Source: Stenotrophomonas maltophilia (GTDB lineage Bacteria; Pseudomonadota; Gammaproteobacteria; Xanthomonadales; Xanthomonadaceae). Taken from it: DNA of 64,000 nucleotides. The stretch covers positions 3,698,001-3,762,000 of the forward strand of contig NZ_CP015612.1 of the NCBI RefSeq assembly GCF_002138415.1, written 5' to 3'. Numbering within the stretch: the stretch's first letter is position 1; each line of letters starts with the position of its first letter. The notes beneath the pieces are model-generated. The model saw only the letters and a list, made by a program, of their open reading frames with translations. It made no database searches and was not told where the DNA came from. Positions 21,971 through 31,300 of the stretch are shown piece after piece. The position numbers and the translations under genes were made by a program.

Positions 21971-22678
21971 TCAGGCGCTCGGCGCCAGGGTCGTTACGTG
22001 ATCGCGATAGCTGTCGTTCGACAGGCGGTACTGCAACTGCAGGGTGTTGCCGGGCTGGAGCTGGAATGGCAGGGTCAGCGCGGCGTCTGGATAGAGGCTT
22101 TTTGACAGCTCACGCGGCGTGCATACGCCACCGGCATTGCACTCGGCAGCACCGGTAATGCCTACACGCAACGTGCCGGTGTTGCGCAGGGTGTTGCCCT
22201 GCAGTTGTAGATCCACGCTGCCCTTGGCGGGCACTACGTTCACCAGCGCGCCCCAGACCAGACTGACGCCGACGTTGGCCTGCGCCGCCTGTTCATCGCC
22301 TTCCAGGACCGTGCCATCGGGACCTTTCACCCCCTCGAAGTAGATACGGTAGGCCGCCTCCTTCTCGACGGTCCGCAGCGGGATCACCCGGATCAGGCGA
22401 TTGCCACCACCACTGAGTGCGAACTTGCCGGGCGTGATGGCAATCGCCGCATCGGCCGCTTCCACTTCAATCTCTTCCTCGCCCACCTGTGCCGGGTTGG
22501 CGATGCGCAGCAGACGTGCCTGCACGTACTGCGGCTGAGTGGATTGCGAGTACACGCGGATCTTCGTGCCGTGCTTGGCATCCACCGCTGCGCGCATCGG
22601 ATGAATGGACAGATTGGCCTGTGCCGGCGAGGCCAGCAGTGCGCTCAACGGCAACAGGCAGAACAGCAGCTTCTTCAT
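21971..22678 (-). CDS. Fimbrial periplasmic chaperone (CS1/alternate chaperone-usher type)
   Basis: A 235-residue exported protein (signal peptide 1-21, ...ASPAQA). The sequence is that of a PapD-like two-immunoglobulin-domain chaperone: strand signatures NRLIRVIPLRTVEKEAAYRI and the C-terminal domain LQLQGNTLRNTGTLRVGI. A Cys pair (about residues 180-186, CNAGGVC) may form a disulfide in domain 2. It would cap pilin and tip subunits by donor-strand complementation and deliver them to the usher encoded two genes upstream. It starts 18 bases after the tip gene stop. Confidence 0.88.
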   Translation of the reverse strand: MKKLLFCLLPLSALLASPAQANLSIHPMRAAVDAKHGTKIRVYSQSTQPQYVQARLLRIANPAQVGEEEIEVEAADAAIAITPGKFALSGGGNRLIRVIPLRTVEKEAAYRIYFEGVKGPDGTVLEGDEQAAQANVGVSLVWGALVNVVPAKGSVDLQLQGNTLRNTGTLRVGITGAAECNAGGVCTPRELSKSLYPDAALTLPFQLQPGNTLQLQYRLSNDSYRDHVTTLAPSA

Positions 22679-22696
22679 GATGAGCCTCCGTGGGGA

Positions 22697-23830
22697 TCAG
22701 GGTTTGGCGGTCGGCACGCGCAGCTCTACCGTCAGCTCGCCGTCGTAGAGACCAGGACGCTTGCTGGCGATGGGCGTGGGCGGTGTTTCCAGCGTCAGTG
22801 GCGTGGGCACGCAGTACACGGGTTGGCTGATGCCGGGCAGCAGCACCATGCGCAGCTGCGCGCTGTCGATGCCGCGCAGCAGCTGTTCCTCACCGTGCTT
22901 CATGGCCAGCAGATTGCCGCCGTAGTTCAGGCCGACCTGGTAGTCGAGGCGCTGGGTATCGTCGCTGCCGCCGTCCTGATGCCAGACCGCGAAGTCCCGC
23001 CCTGGCGGTGGGCGCGGCCCGCTGTCGCGCACGGTGACGCCGAGAAATTCGCTCTGCGAACCCACGCCGTCGTACAGGCACATATCCACTTCCTTGCGCC
23101 CGGCGACGACCTTGCGGATGGGGTCGTAGCGCAGATCCATGTTGACCAGGGGCGCGACACCGTCGAAGCCCGGGAAATAGATCGTGATGGCGTCGTAGTC
23201 GGTGACGGTGAAGTCGAAGTTGAAGGTGGCTGTTGCAACCGGTGCGGCGGCTGGGTCGGCCTTGATGTTCAGGCGCATCGTTGCCTTCCAGTGGCCGGCG
23301 ACGAGCCTCGCAAGCTCAGACGCCGGAACCGTTATAGCCGCACCTGTACCGATCGGTTCATCCGCTCCACATCGGTACCAGTAGGTTGCGTTCAGCTTGC
23401 GCTGCTCACCGTCCCAGTAATCGAAACCACAGCGATAGCCCGACATAGCCCGCTGCAGGCTTCCCAATGCCCGAATCTCCGCATGCAGCCCCGTCCGCAG
23501 CTCTACAAGGCGCAATGCGATCTCAGTTGTTCCTGTAGATATCGCCGGAGTTCCTTCCGTCGGACACCGTCCAAACTCAGGATCAGAAGCAGACCCACAA
23601 ACCACATGGATCTGCCCATACTTCAGCGCCAGGTCGTGGCTAAACCCCAGCACCGTCCGCGGTGCCCACAGCTCCACATCACCCGGCACCGCCGAGCGAT
23701 CCCAGGTCATCACGATGTCCCGGCTCTGATCCGCCGGATGCGTTTCCGGCGGCCACTGCGCCCACGCCCTCGGCGCCAGCACCACCAGCGCACACACCAG
23801 CATCAACACCAACAACATACGCCGGTTCAT
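22697..23830 (-). CDS. CS1-type fimbrial tip/minor subunit (CfaE/CblD family)
   Basis: A 377-residue exported protein starting at ATG 23830, which overlaps the usher stop as ATGA. Signal peptide about 1-25 (ends APRAWA). It is twice the pilin length and contains several Cys residues (VVCGSASDPEFGRC, YRCGFDYW, WYRCGADE, MCLYDG, VYCVPTP), as expected of the two-domain tip adhesins CfaE/CooD/CblD that nucleate fibre assembly and bind host surfaces. Gene order pilin-usher-tip-chaperone differs from the chaperone-first order of the E. coli CS1/CFA operons. Receptor unknown. Confidence 0.82.
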   Translation of the reverse strand: MNRRMLLVLMLVCALVVLAPRAWAQWPPETHPADQSRDIVMTWDRSAVPGDVELWAPRTVLGFSHDLALKYGQIHVVCGSASDPEFGRCPTEGTPAISTGTTEIALRLVELRTGLHAEIRALGSLQRAMSGYRCGFDYWDGEQRKLNATYWYRCGADEPIGTGAAITVPASELARLVAGHWKATMRLNIKADPAAAPVATATFNFDFTVTDYDAITIYFPGFDGVAPLVNMDLRYDPIRKVVAGRKEVDMCLYDGVGSQSEFLGVTVRDSGPRPPPGRDFAVWHQDGGSDDTQRLDYQVGLNYGGNLLAMKHGEEQLLRGIDSAQLRMVLLPGISQPVYCVPTPLTLETPPTPIASKRPGLYDGELTVELRVPTAKP

Positions 23831-26559
23831 GGCGTTCCTCCTGCAGCAGCGGTCTGGGGCGTGGCGGCAATCAATGCGCGTTCCTGCAGCAGGCGGGTCA
23901 CCCGGGCCTGCTGGCGGATCTCTGCCGGCAGCTGGGCCACGGCCAGCGGCTGGCAATGCACGGCGCCCACCAGCAGCACCACCTGGCGGCGCTCGCGCAC
24001 CTGCAGCGGGCAGTGCAGCAGGCGGTCGTCCTGCAGCAGGTACAGCGTTGTCTCGCGACGCGGGAAGTCCGCGACGAAGCCGCCGTTGGCGCTGGTGCCG
24101 GGCACCGGCGCGTTGAGGATGCGGGCACCGCCCAGCGGCGCTCCGGCAAGATCCTTGGCATTGCCGATGAAGGTGTAGGTCACCTCGATCGGCACCGGCA
24201 TGCGCATCAGCCGCCCGGGGCTGAGAAACATCGGCCGTGCGCCACCCACGCCGGTCACGCGGATGGCGGCGATGCTGTCCAGTGTGCTGGCGTCCTGTAC
24301 TTCGGCGCGGTGCGACTGGTACGACGACAGCGGCAGCAACCTGCGCTCGCCAATCTGCAGGCGTTGCCTGCGCAGGCCGCCCACCTGCAGTTCTGCCGCC
24401 ACACCACGCAGATCGAAGTCGTCGGTGTCGGCCACCTGCACCGCCAGGCCGGCGTCGGCGCCGTTGCTGCCGCTCCAGTAGAAGCCGCGCTTGCCCAGTG
24501 CGAAGCCGGAGCTGTGCATGCCGCTGTAGGCGGTCTCACTGCGGCCGCGCTGCTGGTAGTGCGCCAGCGTGGCGCCGCTCTGGCCCAGGCTGTTCTGCAG
24601 CTGGCCGCTGAGCGTGGCGCTGTAGCGGTCGCTGTTGTTGGCGCGCAGTTCGGCTGACAGCTCGCGGTACTGTGCGTCCACTTCCTGGCGCAGGCTGTGG
24701 CCGACGCTGTAGTTGATGTCCGGACGCTCGTGCTGCGGTTGGCGCACGTCAACGCTGTAACGCCGCTGGCCGCTGCCGGCGGTGCCGCGCAGCAGGCGGG
24801 TCAGGCTCAGGTTGAAGTAGATGCCGCGGTCGCGCTGGTCACTGCCGCGCAGGCTGTCGCTGGCACGCTGCTGCCACACACCCACGCGGGTGGAGACGCT
24901 GAAATCCTGCCAGCGATGGCTGCGGCTGAAGCTGGCCTGCCAGGTGCGGCTGAGCTGCGGCTCGCGGCGCGGTTGCCACGGCGGTGGCGGTGGCAGCAGC
25001 GGGTCCAGCCCAGCCAGAGGGTCGCCCTCCGCACCCGGCAGGACACGCCCCGCGCGCCAGGTCTGGCGCCGCGTGTAGCCCACATAGGCGCTGCCACCGG
25101 CCAGCGGCAGCGCCATCGAGGCGCTGAGCGAATTGGTGCAGCCCAGCTGGTCGCGCGCGTCGGCCTCGAACTGGCAGGCCTTGCCGCGCATGCGCTGCTG
25201 GTAGATGTTCCAGGATGCGGTGCGACGGTACGACAGCTGGTGCTGCTGGCCGGTGCTGCCATCGTTGCCGCGCATACCGCCGAAGCTGGCGCGCAGTTCC
25301 TGGGTGGCGTACACGCGGCGCAGGTCCACGCGCAGCTCGCCGTAGCGGAAGCCGCCGAGGTCGGCGGCGCCGGCCACCATCGCCACGTCGCGGCCCAGCG
25401 GCACGCGCATGCCGGCCACCGCCACGCGTTCGCCATCGAAGCGGTCACTGCGACGCTCGTTGCGCCTGCCGCCCTGCACGAACCACTGCCACTGGCTGTT
25501 GGTCCAGTCGCCGCCCTTGTCGAACGGCGCGTCTTCGCTGCGCACCAGCACGCCGTCTTCGTAGATGCGCAGGGTGACGTTGTAGTTGCCGAACGGGAAG
25601 TTGCGGGTGTCGATCTGGTTGATGCCGGCCTGCAGGTAGGAGGTCTGCAGCAGCCGCGTGCCGTCGTAGGCATCCACGCGTGCATCGCGCGCCAGCAGCA
25701 CGGTCAGCGGCGTGGCCTGCACGGCGGCATCGGCATCCACGTAGGCCTGGGTAGTACCCACGCGCAGGCCCTGCAGGCGGTCCAGCGGCAGCATGCTGAA
25801 ACTGAAAGTGCCGCCCTGCGGGCTGGACAGGTTGCGGCGGTCCATGCGCCCGGCCTGCAGGTAGTGCGTCTGCCCCAGGTCATGGCGGTAGTAGACGTTG
25901 TCGAACTGGAACGCGCTGTCACTGCCGCGGCTGCGGTAGCGCTGCTGGTTGAAGTTCCATTCGGCGGAGACATGCCCGCGATCGAACAGGCCCAGTACGC
26001 CGGTGCCTCGCGCGGACAGCGTCTGGTAGTCGCGGCTGCCACTCACATTGATCACCTGCTGGTGCAGGAACGCGTTTTCGGCGTTGGCACTGACGGTGTG
26101 GAAGCGCTCGGCAGCCGGCTTGCCCGGAATCCACTGGCGGGCGACGAACAGGTGCACCGCGCCCTCGCCTTCGTCGTACAGCGCGCGCGCGTCGGCGGGG
26201 TCCTCCGGTGGATCGAGATAGCCGCAGCCGGCGGTGGCGCCACCGAAGCGGCAGGCCAGATGGCTGTTGCGCGGCATGGGCTGTGACAACGCGGGCAGCA
26301 GAGCGGCCTGCGCCTCGGCGGGCAGGTCGAGCGCCTGCAGCACGCTTGCTGGATCTTCCAGTTGTACGTGCTCCAGGGTCACACGCACCGGCCACAGCCC
26401 GGCCGAGCGGCCGAACAGCTGGATGTCGAGTTGTTCGGTCTGGCCTTCGACCAGATCCTCGAAGCCGGGCGGGACGCCGCGCGCCGCCGCCAGCGGCGTT
26501 GCCAGCGCCAGGGCGAGCGCGACCGCCAGCCGGGTGATGGCGGGGGCGTGTGGGGTCAT
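23827..26559 (-). CDS. Outer-membrane fimbrial usher (CS1/TcfC type)
   Basis: A 910-residue outer-membrane usher with signal peptide (about 1-27). N-terminal periplasmic domain (about 30-150) is followed by a beta-barrel with alternating aromatic strands (VYYRHDLGQTHYLQAGRMDR), a plug region, and C-terminal periplasmic domains ending near ...ALIAATPQTAAAGGTP. Residues LPFG-like (NFPFGNYNVTLRIYEDGVLV) match the conserved usher barrel segment. It secretes and assembles the fibre with the chaperone and pilin of this operon. GC-rich and in line with its neighbours, unlike the adhesin gene. Confidence 0.92.
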   Translation of the reverse strand: MTPHAPAITRLAVALALALATPLAAARGVPPGFEDLVEGQTEQLDIQLFGRSAGLWPVRVTLEHVQLEDPASVLQALDLPAEAQAALLPALSQPMPRNSHLACRFGGATAGCGYLDPPEDPADARALYDEGEGAVHLFVARQWIPGKPAAERFHTVSANAENAFLHQQVINVSGSRDYQTLSARGTGVLGLFDRGHVSAEWNFNQQRYRSRGSDSAFQFDNVYYRHDLGQTHYLQAGRMDRRNLSSPQGGTFSFSMLPLDRLQGLRVGTTQAYVDADAAVQATPLTVLLARDARVDAYDGTRLLQTSYLQAGINQIDTRNFPFGNYNVTLRIYEDGVLVRSEDAPFDKGGDWTNSQWQWFVQGGRRNERRSDRFDGERVAVAGMRVPLGRDVAMVAGAADLGGFRYGELRVDLRRVYATQELRASFGGMRGNDGSTGQQHQLSYRRTASWNIYQQRMRGKACQFEADARDQLGCTNSLSASMALPLAGGSAYVGYTRRQTWRAGRVLPGAEGDPLAGLDPLLPPPPPWQPRREPQLSRTWQASFSRSHRWQDFSVSTRVGVWQQRASDSLRGSDQRDRGIYFNLSLTRLLRGTAGSGQRRYSVDVRQPQHERPDINYSVGHSLRQEVDAQYRELSAELRANNSDRYSATLSGQLQNSLGQSGATLAHYQQRGRSETAYSGMHSSGFALGKRGFYWSGSNGADAGLAVQVADTDDFDLRGVAAELQVGGLRRQRLQIGERRLLPLSSYQSHRAEVQDASTLDSIAAIRVTGVGGARPMFLSPGRLMRMPVPIEVTYTFIGNAKDLAGAPLGGARILNAPVPGTSANGGFVADFPRRETTLYLLQDDRLLHCPLQVRERRQVVLLVGAVHCQPLAVAQLPAEIRQQARVTRLLQERALIAATPQTAAAGGTP

Positions 26560-26581
26560 CGGGGGTACCGCTGGAAAGGCA

Positions 26582-26604
26582 GCCGGCCCGGCGTGCGGGC
26601 CGGC
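26582..26604 (-). promoter_or_regulatory. Intercistronic hairpin between pilin and usher genes
   Basis: A 9-bp perfect GC stem (GCCGGCCCG/CGGGCCGGC, five-base loop) lies in the 52-base gap between the pilin stop and the usher start. Position and shape suit an mRNA-stabilising or partial-termination element that would give more pilin than usher. Confidence 0.6.
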
Positions 26605-26611
26605 GCGGGGA

Positions 26612-27121
26612 TTACGGCGTGGTGGCCTTCTGGTTCAGCACGATATTGACGACGCCGGTGTAGCGACCCTGGCTGGTCAGCGGTGCCGGAGCGGTCTGGG
26701 CGATGACCAGCGGCATCGAGATCGACGCGCCCGGGGTGGAGCCGGCACCGGTGAACAGATCGGCTGCCTTGAATTCGACAGCAGTGAGGCCCAGTGCACG
26801 GTTGTTGAGGCTGACCGTCATCGGCACGGTGATCTTGCCGTCACCGTTGGCCAGCACGAATGCACCACCGATCTTGGCTTCGATATCAGCGGTGTCGTCG
26901 TTGGAGTGGATGCGCACGTGCTGGGTGTCCGGAATCAGGCCACGCAGCGGATCGTGGGTCAGGGTGACGGCGTCCGGCAATGCGCTGCCGTCATCACGCA
27001 GCAGGGCCAGGGTCGGGTCGACGTCGGCATAGACGGAGATCTTGGTTTCCACGGCGTGCGCGGACAGCGAAGCCGTGGCCAGCGCTGCAGCGAGCGCGGC
27101 CTTCTTGAGAATGGCGTGCAT
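26612..27121 (-). CDS. CS1-type fimbrial major pilin
   Basis: A 169-residue exported subunit (signal peptide about 1-23, ...SLSAHA-VETKISVYADVDPT). The mature start VETKISVYADVDPTLALL and the segment IPLRG-like LRGLIPDTQHVRIHSND are typical of alpha-fimbrial (CS1/CblA) pilins, which polymerise by donor-strand exchange using their N-terminal strand. Start ATG 27121; upstream ATG at 27169 gives non-signal-like sequence. First gene of pilin-usher-tip-chaperone, with an AT-rich repeat-bearing region upstream. Confidence 0.88.
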   Translation of the reverse strand: MHAILKKAALAAALATASLSAHAVETKISVYADVDPTLALLRDDGSALPDAVTLTHDPLRGLIPDTQHVRIHSNDDTADIEAKIGGAFVLANGDGKITVPMTVSLNNRALGLTAVEFKAADLFTGAGSTPGASISMPLVIAQTAPAPLTSQGRYTGVVNIVLNQKATTP

Positions 27122-27267
27122 GGGTTGTCTCTCTCGGACAAGGGGGAATGAGAAAGCCCCCCTCCCCAAAGGAGAAAGGGAGGGAGGCGCCGCCCGCAGA
27201 GGTGGTTGCGGGCGACGGAGAGAATGTTAGGAACCCATTGTCCTGCAGGCCATGCAAGCATTCCTAA

Positions 27268-27361
27268 AACGTTGAACGTTAAGGAGAATTCTTGAAGGCG
27301 CTCAATGTTTGAGGCTTATGCAATTTCCCTCATTCGTTGAATGCAATAAACCTCATTGCAT
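27268..27361 (-). promoter_or_regulatory. AT-rich upstream region of the fimbrial operon with direct and inverted repeats
   Basis: The 337 bases between the pilin gene and the BOF gene contain a relatively AT-rich stretch. Two 17-base direct repeats, ATGCAATttcCCTCATT (27318-27334) and ATGCAATaaaCCTCATT (27341-27357), are 23 bases apart. The second overlaps an inverted repeat ATGCAAT-N7-ATTGCAT (27341-27361). AACGTTGAACGTT lies at 27268-27280. These are candidate regulator sites; I cannot fix the promoter itself. Confidence 0.5.
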
Positions 27362-27400
27362 CGCCTTTGTAGACACAGCTTCTCCGGTCATTTCCACCTC

Positions 27401-27448
27401 ATCCACGCATGGCGTGAATCTATTGTAGAGCCGAGCCCATGTTCGGCT
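27401..27448. repeat. SMAG/REP pair, one copy degenerate
   Basis: 27425-27448 is a plus-strand GTAG element (AGCCGAGC/GTTCGGCT). Just left of it 27401-27424 (CATCCACGCATGGCGTGAAT) is a decayed minus-strand copy. They lie downstream of the BOF gene stop at 27459. Confidence 0.6.
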
Positions 27449-27458
27449 GCCGTTCGCT

Positions 27459-27821
27459 TCAACCGGCGGGCACCACGGTCACGCGATCAACATCGATGTC
27501 GGTCGGCTTGAACCGATGCGTGTCGACCTTGCCATGCAGTTCCACCACGGTGTCCGCACCAATGGCCTGCGGCGGCAGGTCGTCGTCATCGATCTCCACT
27601 TCGATCTGGCCACTGGCGTCGCGGAACTGGTAACGCTCGTGGCCAAGCTTGGCGACCAGGGTGCCACGCAGCACCACCGGGTGGTCATCGCGCTGGGCGC
27701 GCGCATCGGCCACGGTGCTGGCAGCGGTTCCGGCACCCGGGCCGGTGTACTGCGCGAACCCCTGCGGGCTCAGCAGGGTGAGCGGCGTGGCGATGAGGGC
27801 AATGGCAAGCAGTCGGTTCAT
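27459..27821 (-). CDS. BOF-domain periplasmic protein, YgiW/YdeI stress-tolerance family
   Basis: A 120-residue exported protein (signal peptide about 1-23, ...LLSPQGFA-QYTGPG). The mature part is a single bacterial OB-fold (BOF) with the family pattern VVLRGTLVAKLGHERYQFRD followed by IEVEIDDDDL and a C-terminal basic strand. YgiW/VisP and YdeI are periplasmic proteins linked to stress tolerance and ligand sensing. Start at ATG 27821 with GGAGA upstream. Monocistronic as far as can be seen, between SMAG pairs. Confidence 0.88.
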   Translation of the reverse strand: MNRLLAIALIATPLTLLSPQGFAQYTGPGAGTAASTVADARAQRDDHPVVLRGTLVAKLGHERYQFRDASGQIEVEIDDDDLPPQAIGADTVVELHGKVDTHRFKPTDIDVDRVTVVPAG

Positions 27822-27952
27822 GTTGGTCTCCATGGCTGAGTAAGTGTCCTCAGGTTCTATCGCCCCGGATGTGATGCCTATGCAATAGATCCGAAAAGAT
27901 GTGGAAGCGACACTCAGTGTCAGAATTCGTTCAGATCCTGAAGCAAGGTTTT

Positions 27953-28007
27953 GTAGAGTCGAGCACAGCTCGACTCTACAAATACCCATCCACGCATGCG
28001 TGGATCT
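27953..28007. repeat. Inverted SMAG/REP pair
   Basis: 27953-27979 is GTAG-headed with a very long perfect stem (AGTCGAGC/GCTCGACT, closing into CTAC). 27987-28007 is the oppositely oriented copy CATCCACGCATGCGTGGATC. Both lie in the 200-base gap between the BOF gene and the small peptide gene. Confidence 0.75.
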
Positions 28008-28022
28008 CGCATTGGCGCGCGA

Positions 28023-28094
28023 TCAGAAGAAGATCGCGTACAGGATCAGCAGCGGAATCGGTACGCCCAACAACCAGAGCAGAATCATTTTCAT
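28023..28094 (-). CDS. 23-residue hydrophobic membrane peptide
   Basis: A short gene: ATG at 28094, preceded by GGAGA, encodes 23 residues, MKMILLWLLGVPIPLL then ILYAIFF, and stops at TGA 28025-28023. The peptide is one membrane helix with a Pro-Ile-Pro kink and a charged N-terminus, like known single-helix membrane microproteins. It starts 27 bases after the stop of the polytopic membrane protein and on the same strand, so it may be cotranscribed. Function unknown; coding status rests on the ribosome site and composition. Confidence 0.6.
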   Translation of the reverse strand: MKMILLWLLGVPIPLLILYAIFF

Positions 28095-28121
28095 GGCAGG
28101 TCTCCTTGCATGGAACGGGGG

Positions 28122-29192
28122 TTACAGGTCGCGACGGCGGCCGCCCCAGGTGGCGCTGAGGCTGGCGAAGAACGCGCCGATCAGCAGCGTGATGAACAGC
28201 CACAGCGCGGCATACGCTGCTGCCTTGCGGGCGTCGTCGGCGGCCTGCTTGGCGGCGTTCTTGGCCTTCTCCAGCGCAGCACGCATGCGCGTCTGCACAT
28301 CGGTCACGCGCGCCTGCGCTTCGGCCTGACTCATGCCGGTCTCGCGCGCGATCAGCTGGGACAGGTACTGGGTGTCGGCCGGATCCAGGCCATCGCCCTG
28401 CAGACTGTTGACGATGATGCGATTCACCTCGGCACGCACTTCGCGGCGATCACCCATCGGGCCGTTGCCGGGCATCGGGCGCGGCGGAGGGGCCATGCGC
28501 GCGTCGCGCGGGCCGACGCTTGCGGCCGGCGGCGGCGGTGCCGCATTCGGATCCATCGGCGCACCCGGCGGAGGCGGCGCTGCAGGATCAGACGGCCCTG
28601 CGCTGGTGGCGCTGCGGAACAGCGAGTCCACCCAGTAGTTGAGGTCGCCTTCCGGCGCAGCCGCGGCGGCGCTACCGGCACCCGCTGCGGCAACGCCTGC
28701 CGTGGAGGCAGCGGCGCCTGCAGTGGCGCCGGCCACTTTCGCGCCCGTGCCGAGCACGCCGCCGATGGCCGAGGTGAGCAGACCGGCGGTGAGCAGCGTG
28801 GCCACCGCCCACGACACGAAGCCATGTGCGGTATCGCGGAAGTAGGTTTCGTCGCCGTGGATCTGCGTCCACTTGGTACGCAGGCGTCCTGCCAGATAGC
28901 CACCCAGACCCGAAGCCGCCAGCGCGGTGAAGGTGAGCCAGATGATGCTGGACCAACCGAAAGTTTCCTTGCTGACGCCTTCGAACGACCACGGCGACAC
29001 CGAGGACAGCCCCAGGCCCACGCCGAGAATCAGCAGGATGAGGGAGAGTGCAGCGGCAGCGGCGGCGCCGGCGAAGATCGCGCCCCAGGACACGGCGCTT
29101 TCGCTTGGAGGGGCGACGATGGGGGCGGTGACGACAGTGGCGACGTCAGGACCGAGCGGACCGCGCTCGGGTGGGTCGAATCGGGTACTCAT
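28122..29192 (-). CDS. Polytopic membrane protein of unknown function
   Basis: A 356-residue protein. Helices are predicted near 35-60, 80-104 and 125-150. Then comes an Ala/Gly/Pro-rich periplasmic or cytoplasmic segment (about 165-260, with PPPPGAPMDPN and PPPPAAS), a charged coiled-coil-like region (about 260-330, ARETGMSQAEAQARVTDVQT) and a final helix (about 330-350). The N-terminal motif WGAIFAGAAAAAALSLILLI resembles TIGR04086/YrzE-like membrane proteins. Role unknown. The 23-residue peptide gene follows on the same strand. Confidence 0.75.
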   Translation of the reverse strand: MSTRFDPPERGPLGPDVATVVTAPIVAPPSESAVSWGAIFAGAAAAAALSLILLILGVGLGLSSVSPWSFEGVSKETFGWSSIIWLTFTALAASGLGGYLAGRLRTKWTQIHGDETYFRDTAHGFVSWAVATLLTAGLLTSAIGGVLGTGAKVAGATAGAAASTAGVAAAGAGSAAAAAPEGDLNYWVDSLFRSATSAGPSDPAAPPPPGAPMDPNAAPPPPAASVGPRDARMAPPPRPMPGNGPMGDRREVRAEVNRIIVNSLQGDGLDPADTQYLSQLIARETGMSQAEAQARVTDVQTRMRAALEKAKNAAKQAADDARKAAAYAALWLFITLLIGAFFASLSATWGGRRRDL

Positions 29193-29307
29193 GGGACGGA
29201 CGCTCCGGATCAGATGCTGCGGATGCAGCTGGCGTCCTGAGGCTGCGCGAGCGCCTGTGAAGCTGGCGAGACCCTTGAATCACGCGGTCTTGGCACGGTG
29301 AAGAGCG

Positions 29308-29331
29308 TGCCAACCAAGGTTGGCACCCACC
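29308..29331 (-). repeat. SMAG/REP palindrome
   Basis: Minus strand GGTGGG head with stem TGCCAACCTTGGTTGGCA, the same stem as in the 15.2-kb array. It lies 12 bases beyond the gltA terminator. Confidence 0.75.
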
Positions 29332-29342
29332 GGAGCCGAAGC

Positions 29343-29372
29343 AAAAAAAACGCCCCGCGGATGCGGGGCGTT
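29343..29372 (-). terminator. Intrinsic terminator of gltA
   Basis: Ten-base arms AACGCCCCGC/GCGGGGCGTT with a 4-base loop, followed on the minus strand by a run of eight T, 24 bases after the gltA stop. A textbook Rho-independent terminator. Confidence 0.92.
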
Positions 29373-29395
29373 CTCGGCACAACCTACGCGGGCAA

Positions 29396-30673
<1,278 letters not shown>

Positions 30674-30914
30674 TGTGTGCGCTCCTTCATGGGAAGGCGC
30701 CTGCCCAAGCGCATTGGTCAGGCACGTGAATGACGTCCTCGGCCTGTGCCGGGGATCAGGTCATTATCGCACAGCAGCATTTGCCCGGCGCTAGACAGAA
30801 GTCGTATACGACAGGCGGCCAGACGCCGGCCGTTGAGCGGCCCGGATCGGCAAAAGCGTTGTCACACGAACGCAGTGTTCCGTCCATCCAAACGCCCGTT
30901 GGGTAGGCGTTGGG

Positions 30915-30945
30915 GAAAAACAAACGGCCGCGCAGAGCGCGGCCG
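30915..30945 (-). terminator. Intrinsic terminator of rpmE2
   Basis: Stem CGGCCGCGC/GCGCGGCCG (three-base loop) followed on the minus strand by TTTGTTTTT, 24 bases after the rpmE2 stop. The remaining 240 bases to gltA hold only the gltA upstream region; GATAAT-like hexamer at 30770-30775 (minus) could be its -10. Confidence 0.85.
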
Positions 30946-30969
30946 TCGGTTCGAAGCTGGATCGACAGA

Positions 30970-31212
30970 TCAGCGCGCGTAGCGCTTCTGGAACTTGTCG
31001 ATACGGCCCGAGGTGTCGATGACCTTGTGCTTGCCCGTGTAGAACGGGTGCGAAGCCGAGGAAATTTCAACCTTCACCAGCGGGTAGTCGTTGCCGTCTT
31101 CCCACTTGATGGTTTCCTTCGTCGCCATGGTCGAGCGGGTCAGGATCTTGAAATCGGAGGTGACGTCATGGAAGACGACGTCGCGGTAGTTCGGATGGAT
31201 ATCGGCCTTCAT
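30970..31212 (-). CDS. rpmE2: 50S ribosomal protein L31 type B (zinc-free paralogue)
   Basis: An 80-residue L31 of the type B class. It has no cysteine at all, so the CxxC zinc ribbon of type A L31 is absent, as in paralogues induced under zinc limitation. Characteristic stretches are [17 protein letters not shown] and [20 protein letters not shown]. In many bacteria the gene is under Zur control; I do not see a clear Zur palindrome near the promoter here, and it may be the constitutive L31 in this lineage, as in other Xanthomonadaceae. Confidence 0.96.
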   Translation of the reverse strand: MKADIHPNYRDVVFHDVTSDFKILTRSTMATKETIKWEDGNDYPLVKVEISSASHPFYTGKHKVIDTSGRIDKFQKRYAR

Positions 31213-31250
31213 GGGCTCACACCGTAAATGGGCTGGTGGTCAAGAGCGGC

Positions 31251-31285
31251 ATTATAAGCACCGGTTGCCGCTCGGGGCAACCGGT
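31251..31285 (-). promoter_or_regulatory. rpmE2 promoter overlapping a hairpin after the nucleoside hydrolase gene
   Basis: Minus strand TTGCCC (31280-31275), 18-base spacer, TATAAT (31256-31251), about 40 bases before the rpmE2 ATG. The same bases form the hairpin ACCGGTTGCC/GGCAACCGGT (31285-31260), which sits directly after the hydrolase stop, so one sequence can serve as end of one unit and start of the next. Confidence 0.65.
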
Positions 31286-31300
31286 GCCGGTCAATCAACT

